Positions 31,690 through 34,913 of a DNA stretch of 34,913 nt are shown one piece after another (the stretch's first letter is position 1; the number at the start of each line of letters is the position of its first letter). The position numbers and the translations under genes were made by a program. The notes below the pieces were generated by a model, which was given only the letters and a program-made list of their open reading frames with translations, was not told the origin of the DNA and searched no databases. The stretch spans positions 9,677 through 44,589 of the forward strand of contig JAACAK010000026.1 in assembly GCA_011774835.1 (NCBI GenBank), in the 5' to 3' direction. Source of the stretch: Candidatus Kutchimonas denitrificans (GTDB lineage: Bacteria > Gemmatimonadota > Gemmatimonadetes > Palauibacterales > KS3-K002).

Positions 31690-31836
31690 ACATCACTCCC
31701 ACCTCCCCGAATCTCCGAACCCCCGAATCCGCTTCGACAATTCGGAGAGAACTCGAACTTCCCCGATTCGCAATCCCGATCTCTCAACTCCCAACTCGCA
31801 TTCCCGAACTCCCCCAATCACGATTCCCACGACCCG
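31690..31836 (+). repeat. Dispersed repeat, copy C
   Basis: It contains CACCTCCCCGAATC (31700-31713), identical to copy B, and TCGACAATTCGGAGAGAACT (31734-31753), identical over 20 bases to the inverted core of copy A. It then holds many CCCGAACTC/CCCGATTC units to the stop of the convergent QueD-like gene. It fills the gap between two convergent genes. Confidence 0.8.
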
Positions 31837-32268
31837 CTAGCCCGCCTCCGGCCCATAGACGTCGGACCAGAGGTCCCGGTCTTCCCGCACCCGCACCCGG
31901 TGGACCCCGACGCCGGACGGCAGGCGGTCGCCGATCCGGTCGAGGATGAAGGCGGCCAGATTCTCGGTGGTGGGGAGGAGACCGCCGGCGCCGAACTCGG
32001 GTACGGCGCTGTTGATGTGCCGAAGATGGAACCGGTCGACGACCTCTTCCTCCAGTATGCGATCCAGTTCGCCCAGGTCGATGACCATTCCCGTCCCGCT
32101 GTCGATCGGACCGGACACGGTCACCTCGCACCGGTAGTTGTGCCCGTGCCCCTGGGGGTCGGCCATGAGTCCGAATCGCTGGCGGTTCTGCTCCTCGCTC
32201 CAGTCGGATCGGTAGTAGCGGTGAGAGGCCGAGAAATGGACCGCGCGCGTCAGGTAGCCGATCTTCAT
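31837..32268 (-). CDS. 6-pyruvoyl-tetrahydropterin synthase / QueD-family protein lacking the usual cysteine
   Basis: This 143-residue protein has the T-fold. Zinc-ligand histidines are present: His16 in FSASHRYY, and His41 and His43 in GHGHNY. Later family motifs include GMVIDLGELD and PTTENLAAFI. In 6-pyruvoyl-tetrahydropterin synthases a catalytic cysteine lies six residues before the HGH (FGKCNNPxGHGHNY-type). Here FGLMADPQGHGHNY has Met35 in its place. The reaction may therefore differ from QueD or PTPS. The start ATG 32266-32268 fits the fold; an upstream GTG (32304) is in frame. It is convergent with the HprK-like gene. Confidence 0.85.
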   Translation of the reverse strand: MKIGYLTRAVHFSASHRYYRSDWSEEQNRQRFGLMADPQGHGHNYRCEVTVSGPIDSGTGMVIDLGELDRILEEEVVDRFHLRHINSAVPEFGAGGLLPTTENLAAFILDRIGDRLPSGVGVHRVRVREDRDLWSDVYGPEAG

Positions 32269-32319
32269 GGTCTTACCGGGGTTGGTGGACGTGTCGTTCC
32301 GCACCTAAGTTAGACGGCG

Positions 32320-33237
32320 ATGCGCGAGGGAGCCACGCCCGGGAAGCTTCCGAAGTCCGCCCAGTTCACCGATCTCAGCGACTACGCCCGGCCGATAGCC
32401 GTCTGGATCGCACGGCGGTTGAAGGACACGAGCGTGGTCGCGCCGGACGTCACCGCGGTCTGGGGTGCGATGGGGCTGGCCGCGGCGTTCTGCTACGCGC
32501 TGAGCGATTTTCGTTACGCGCTCCTGGGCGCCGGTCTGATGCAGGCGAAGAACATCCTGGACGCGGTGGACGGCTCGTTGGCGCGGCTCCAGGGCCGGCC
32601 GTCGCGGGTGGGCCGCTTCCTCGACTCGATCGGTGACGCCGCCGTGGGCGCCGCCCTGTTCGCCGGTCTCGCGGTGACCATCGCGGCCGTCCGGCCCGCG
32701 GCGTACGCCGCCGGGCTCGCCGCCGCCGCGTTCGTCCTCGGCCTGCTACAGGGCTCCCTCTTCAACTACTACTACGTTCGCTACCGGGCGCGGCGCGGCG
32801 GCGACACGACCAGCCGGATCAAGGAGGAGCTGACGGTCGACGATCGGCGGCATTACGAGGACCGGCCGCGGGCCCTGGCGACCCTGCGCTTCCTGATCGG
32901 CGCCTACAACTGGATCTACGGCTGGCAGGACGTCCTGGTGCGACGGATCGACGCCTGGGCGGTTCGGCCGCTGGTTTCGCGGGATCGCGAGACCGATGCG
33001 GACGCGCTCCGCGATGATCCGCGTCACCTGACGGCGGTCTCCGCGCTGGGTCCGGGAGTGCAGATCCTGCTGCTCGACATCTTCACGGTCGCCGGGCTGT
33101 GGAACCTGCCCCTGCTCCTGGAGGCGTTCGTGCTGGCCGTGGCGCTGGGCGGCACGCTTTACGCTGCGGTCCTGATCCTGCGGCTACGCCGTGCGGCGGC
33201 GCGCCGGGCACGGGGCGGTGTCGGGGTCACAGGCTGA
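32320..33237 (+). CDS. CDP-alcohol phosphatidyltransferase-family membrane enzyme
   Basis: This 305-residue protein has about six membrane segments. The family motif D-x2-D-G-x2-A-R-x8-G-x3-D-x3-D is complete: Asp81, Asp84, Gly85, Ala88, Arg89, Gly98, Asp102 and Asp106 (in DAVDGSLARLQG and GRFLDSIGD). These metal-binding aspartates predict transfer of a phospho-alcohol from a CDP-linked donor at the membrane. The specific lipid product cannot be told from the sequence. It starts at ATG 32320, 51 bases from the QueD-like start, and 57 bases separate its stop from the next gene. Confidence 0.9.
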   Translation: MREGATPGKLPKSAQFTDLSDYARPIAVWIARRLKDTSVVAPDVTAVWGAMGLAAAFCYALSDFRYALLGAGLMQAKNILDAVDGSLARLQGRPSRVGRFLDSIGDAAVGAALFAGLAVTIAAVRPAAYAAGLAAAAFVLGLLQGSLFNYYYVRYRARRGGDTTSRIKEELTVDDRRHYEDRPRALATLRFLIGAYNWIYGWQDVLVRRIDAWAVRPLVSRDRETDADALRDDPRHLTAVSALGPGVQILLLDIFTVAGLWNLPLLLEAFVLAVALGGTLYAAVLILRLRRAAARRARGGVGVTG

Positions 33238-33294
33238 CGGGCGTCCGGGGCCGCGTGGTCCCAAATCGGGTGCCGGGCGCGTATCTTTCGGACC

Positions 33295-34913
33295 ATGACA
33301 GCTACGAAACCCGAGACTCTCAAGTCGATATTCGAGCCGCGCTCGATCGCGGTCATCGGTGCCAGTCGGCGGTCCAACACGATCGGCTACGTCATCCTGG
33401 ACAGCCTGCTCGCGTACGACTACGTGGGTGCGGTGTACCCGGTGAACCCGAAGGCCGATGTGGTTCACTCGATCCGGGCCTACCCGAGCATCGGCGATGT
33501 CCCGGAGACCGTCGATCTGGCGGTGATCGTGGTGCCGAAGGAGCACGTCCTCGGGGTCGCCGAGGAATGCGGCGCCGCGGGGGTGAAAGCCGTGATCGTG
33601 ATCTCCGCCGGCTTCCGGGAGGTGGGCGGCGAGGGGGCGGAGCGGGAGCAAAAGCTCCTCGAGCTGGTCCGCAAGTACGACATGCGCATGGTGGGACCGA
33701 ACTGCATGGGCGTGCTCAACACCGACCCGCGAATCGCGATGAACGCCACCTTCGCCCCCACCACACCACCCACGGGCAACGTCGCCTTCCTGAGCCAGTC
33801 GGGCGCCATGGGGGTGACGATTCTCGACTATGCCCGGGAGTACGGGATCGGCGTGAGCAAGTTCATCAGTCTCGGCAACAAGGCGGACATATCGGGCAAC
33901 GACGTCCTCGAGTACCTGAAGGACGATCCCGACACCTCGGTCATCCTGATGTATCTGGAGAGCTTCGGTAATCCGCGCCACTTCACGCGCATCGCCCGGG
34001 AGGTGACGCAGGTGAAGCCGGTGGTCGCGGTGAAGGCGGCGCGCACCCGGGCGGGCATCCGCGCGGCGAGCAGTCACACCGGCGCTATGGCGGGTCTCGA
34101 CGTGGCCACCGATGCGCTGTTCTCCCAGTGCGGGGTGATCCGGGTCGAGACGGTGGAGGGGCTGTTCGACATGGGGATGGGGTTCGGCAACGCGCCGCTG
34201 CCCAAGGGCAATCGCGTGGCCGTGGTGACCAACGCCGGCGGCCCGGGGATCATCATCGCCGACGCCCTCGAGTCCCAGAACCTGGAGGTCGTGGAGTTCG
34301 CCGACGAGACCAAGACCAAGCTCCGGGACTCGTTGCCGCAGGAGGCGTCGGTCAACAACCCGGTGGACATGATCGCCAGCGCCGACGCCGACAGCTACCG
34401 GCGCGTGCTGGAGGCGGTGCTCGAGGACCCCAGCGTCGACGCGGTGATCGCCTCGTTCGTGCCGCCCCTCGGCGTGCAGGCCGAGGATGTCGCCACCGCG
34501 ATCACCGACACCGCGGCGGGCCGCAGCCAACCGACGCTGGCCGTGCTGATGGGCCGTAGGGGGCTGCGGGAGAGCCGTGCCCTGCTGCACGCTGCCAGCG
34601 TACCGGCCTACATCTTTCCGGAGTCGGCGGTCCGGGCGCTGATGGGGATGGACCGGCATCGCCGCTGGCTCGAGCGGCCCGCCGGGATGGTCCATCGCTA
34701 CGAGGATGTCGACCGGGCTCGGTTGGAAGAGATCCTGGCTGCGGCGCGGAAGGCCGGTCGGCGCCGCCTGGACGAGTTCGAAGCACTCTCGCTGCTCCGG
34801 GCCTACGGTGTACCCGTCGTCCCGTCGCGTTCGGCGACGACGGCGGACGAGGCGGTGGAGGCGGCGAAAGCCGTCGGCTTCCCCGTCGTGCTGAAGGTCA
34901 TGGCAGCGGACGT
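33295..34913 (+). CDS. ADP-forming acyl-CoA synthetase (acetate-CoA ligase type), 3' truncated by window
   Basis: Some 539 residues are visible and the frame runs off the end. It begins MTATKPETLKSIFEPRSIAV with a CoA-binding Rossmann domain (IAVIGASRRSNTIG). Two succinyl-CoA-synthetase-like domains follow (AFLSQSGAMGVTIL and VVTNAGGPGIIIADAL). The phosphohistidine motif SSHTGAMAG carries the catalytic His. The last 60 or so visible residues (LLRAYGVPVVPSRSATTADEAV...) begin an ATP-grasp domain, so alpha and beta parts are fused in one chain. It interconverts acyl-CoA plus ADP and phosphate with acid plus ATP; the preferred acid is unknown. TATCTT at 33282-33287, close before ATG 33295, could be a -10 for a nearly leaderless message. 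Confidence 0.92.
   Translation, partial: MTATKPETLKSIFEPRSIAVIGASRRSNTIGYVILDSLLAYDYVGAVYPVNPKADVVHSIRAYPSIGDVPETVDLAVIVVPKEHVLGVAEECGAAGVKAVIVISAGFREVGGEGAEREQKLLELVRKYDMRMVGPNCMGVLNTDPRIAMNATFAPTTPPTGNVAFLSQSGAMGVTILDYAREYGIGVSKFISLGNKADISGNDVLEYLKDDPDTSVILMYLESFGNPRHFTRIAREVTQVKPVVAVKAARTRAGIRAASSHTGAMAGLDVATDALFSQCGVIRVETVEGLFDMGMGFGNAPLPKGNRVAVVTNAGGPGIIIADALESQNLEVVEFADETKTKLRDSLPQEASVNNPVDMIASADADSYRRVLEAVLEDPSVDAVIASFVPPLGVQAEDVATAITDTAAGRSQPTLAVLMGRRGLRESRALLHAASVPAYIFPESAVRALMGMDRHRRWLERPAGMVHRYEDVDRARLEEILAAARKAGRRRLDEFEALSLLRAYGVPVVPSRSATTADEAVEAAKAVGFPVVLKVMAAD

Noticed and set aside
1..34913. CRISPR arrays, tRNA or rRNA genes, insertion sequences
   Set aside because: No regularly spaced identical repeats, cloverleaf-type sequence, rRNA signature or transposase was recognised by reading; a dedicated RNA search (for example tRNAscan or Rfam) could still reveal small RNAs.

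Overview
This is a chromosomal origin region from a GC-rich, Gram-negative-type bacterium. It encodes a long YidC with a periplasmic domain, an outer-membrane barrel protein, a MacA/MacB-type pump and bactofilin. The gene set and the style of the proteins suggest Gemmatimonadota or a close relative. That assignment is inference and rests on no marker comparison.

Layout. 1-4.4 kb: the tail of an unidentified gene, a nicotinamidase-like cysteine hydrolase, then leftward sfsA, a deoxyhypusine-synthase-like gene and a LOG-family gene. 4.7-9.9 kb: a leftward block of parA, parB, an M23 peptidase and bactofilin, with two parS sites between parA and mnmG. 10.2-14.5 kb: acylphosphatase, a patatin/POTRA/barrel protein and a D-aminoacylase-like lipoprotein. 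14.6-18.6 kb: the conserved block rpmH-rnpA-yidD-yidC-mnmE, read leftward. 18.9-21.9 kb: a TMTC-like membrane glycosyltransferase and an Nramp-like transporter. 22.1-24.9 kb: dnaA, a probable oriC, and dnaN with a clear terminator. 25.0-29.0 kb: a leftward ECF sigma / membrane protein / Spy-like / MacA / MacB-permease operon. 29.1-31.7 kb: a rightward four-gene cassette (PqqD-like protein, methyltransferase with a PqqD-like tail, small Tat-leader peptide, HprK-like kinase) that looks like an undescribed peptide-modification locus. 31.8-34.9 kb: a 6-pyruvoyl-tetrahydropterin-synthase-like gene, a CDP-alcohol phosphotransferase, and an ADP-forming acyl-CoA synthetase cut by the window end.

The most notable points are these. 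(1) The cassette at 29.1-31.7 kb has a small peptide carrying a YxxP motif next to two PqqD-like domains. (2) rpmH lies wholly inside the rnpA reading frame, out of frame, as described for Thermus. (3) The dnaA-dnaN gap contains a DnaA box, a run of DnaA-trios and an AT-rich stretch. (4) Two families of dispersed intergenic repeats are present. (5) Several enzymes and transporters lack canonical active-site residues: D-aminoacylase, Nramp and the PTPS-like protein.

The genes fit together as an origin-proximal housekeeping core: initiation, segregation, ribosome and RNase P, membrane insertion, and tRNA U34 modification by MnmE/MnmG. Envelope and accessory functions lie on either side. No tRNA, rRNA, CRISPR array or insertion sequence was seen.
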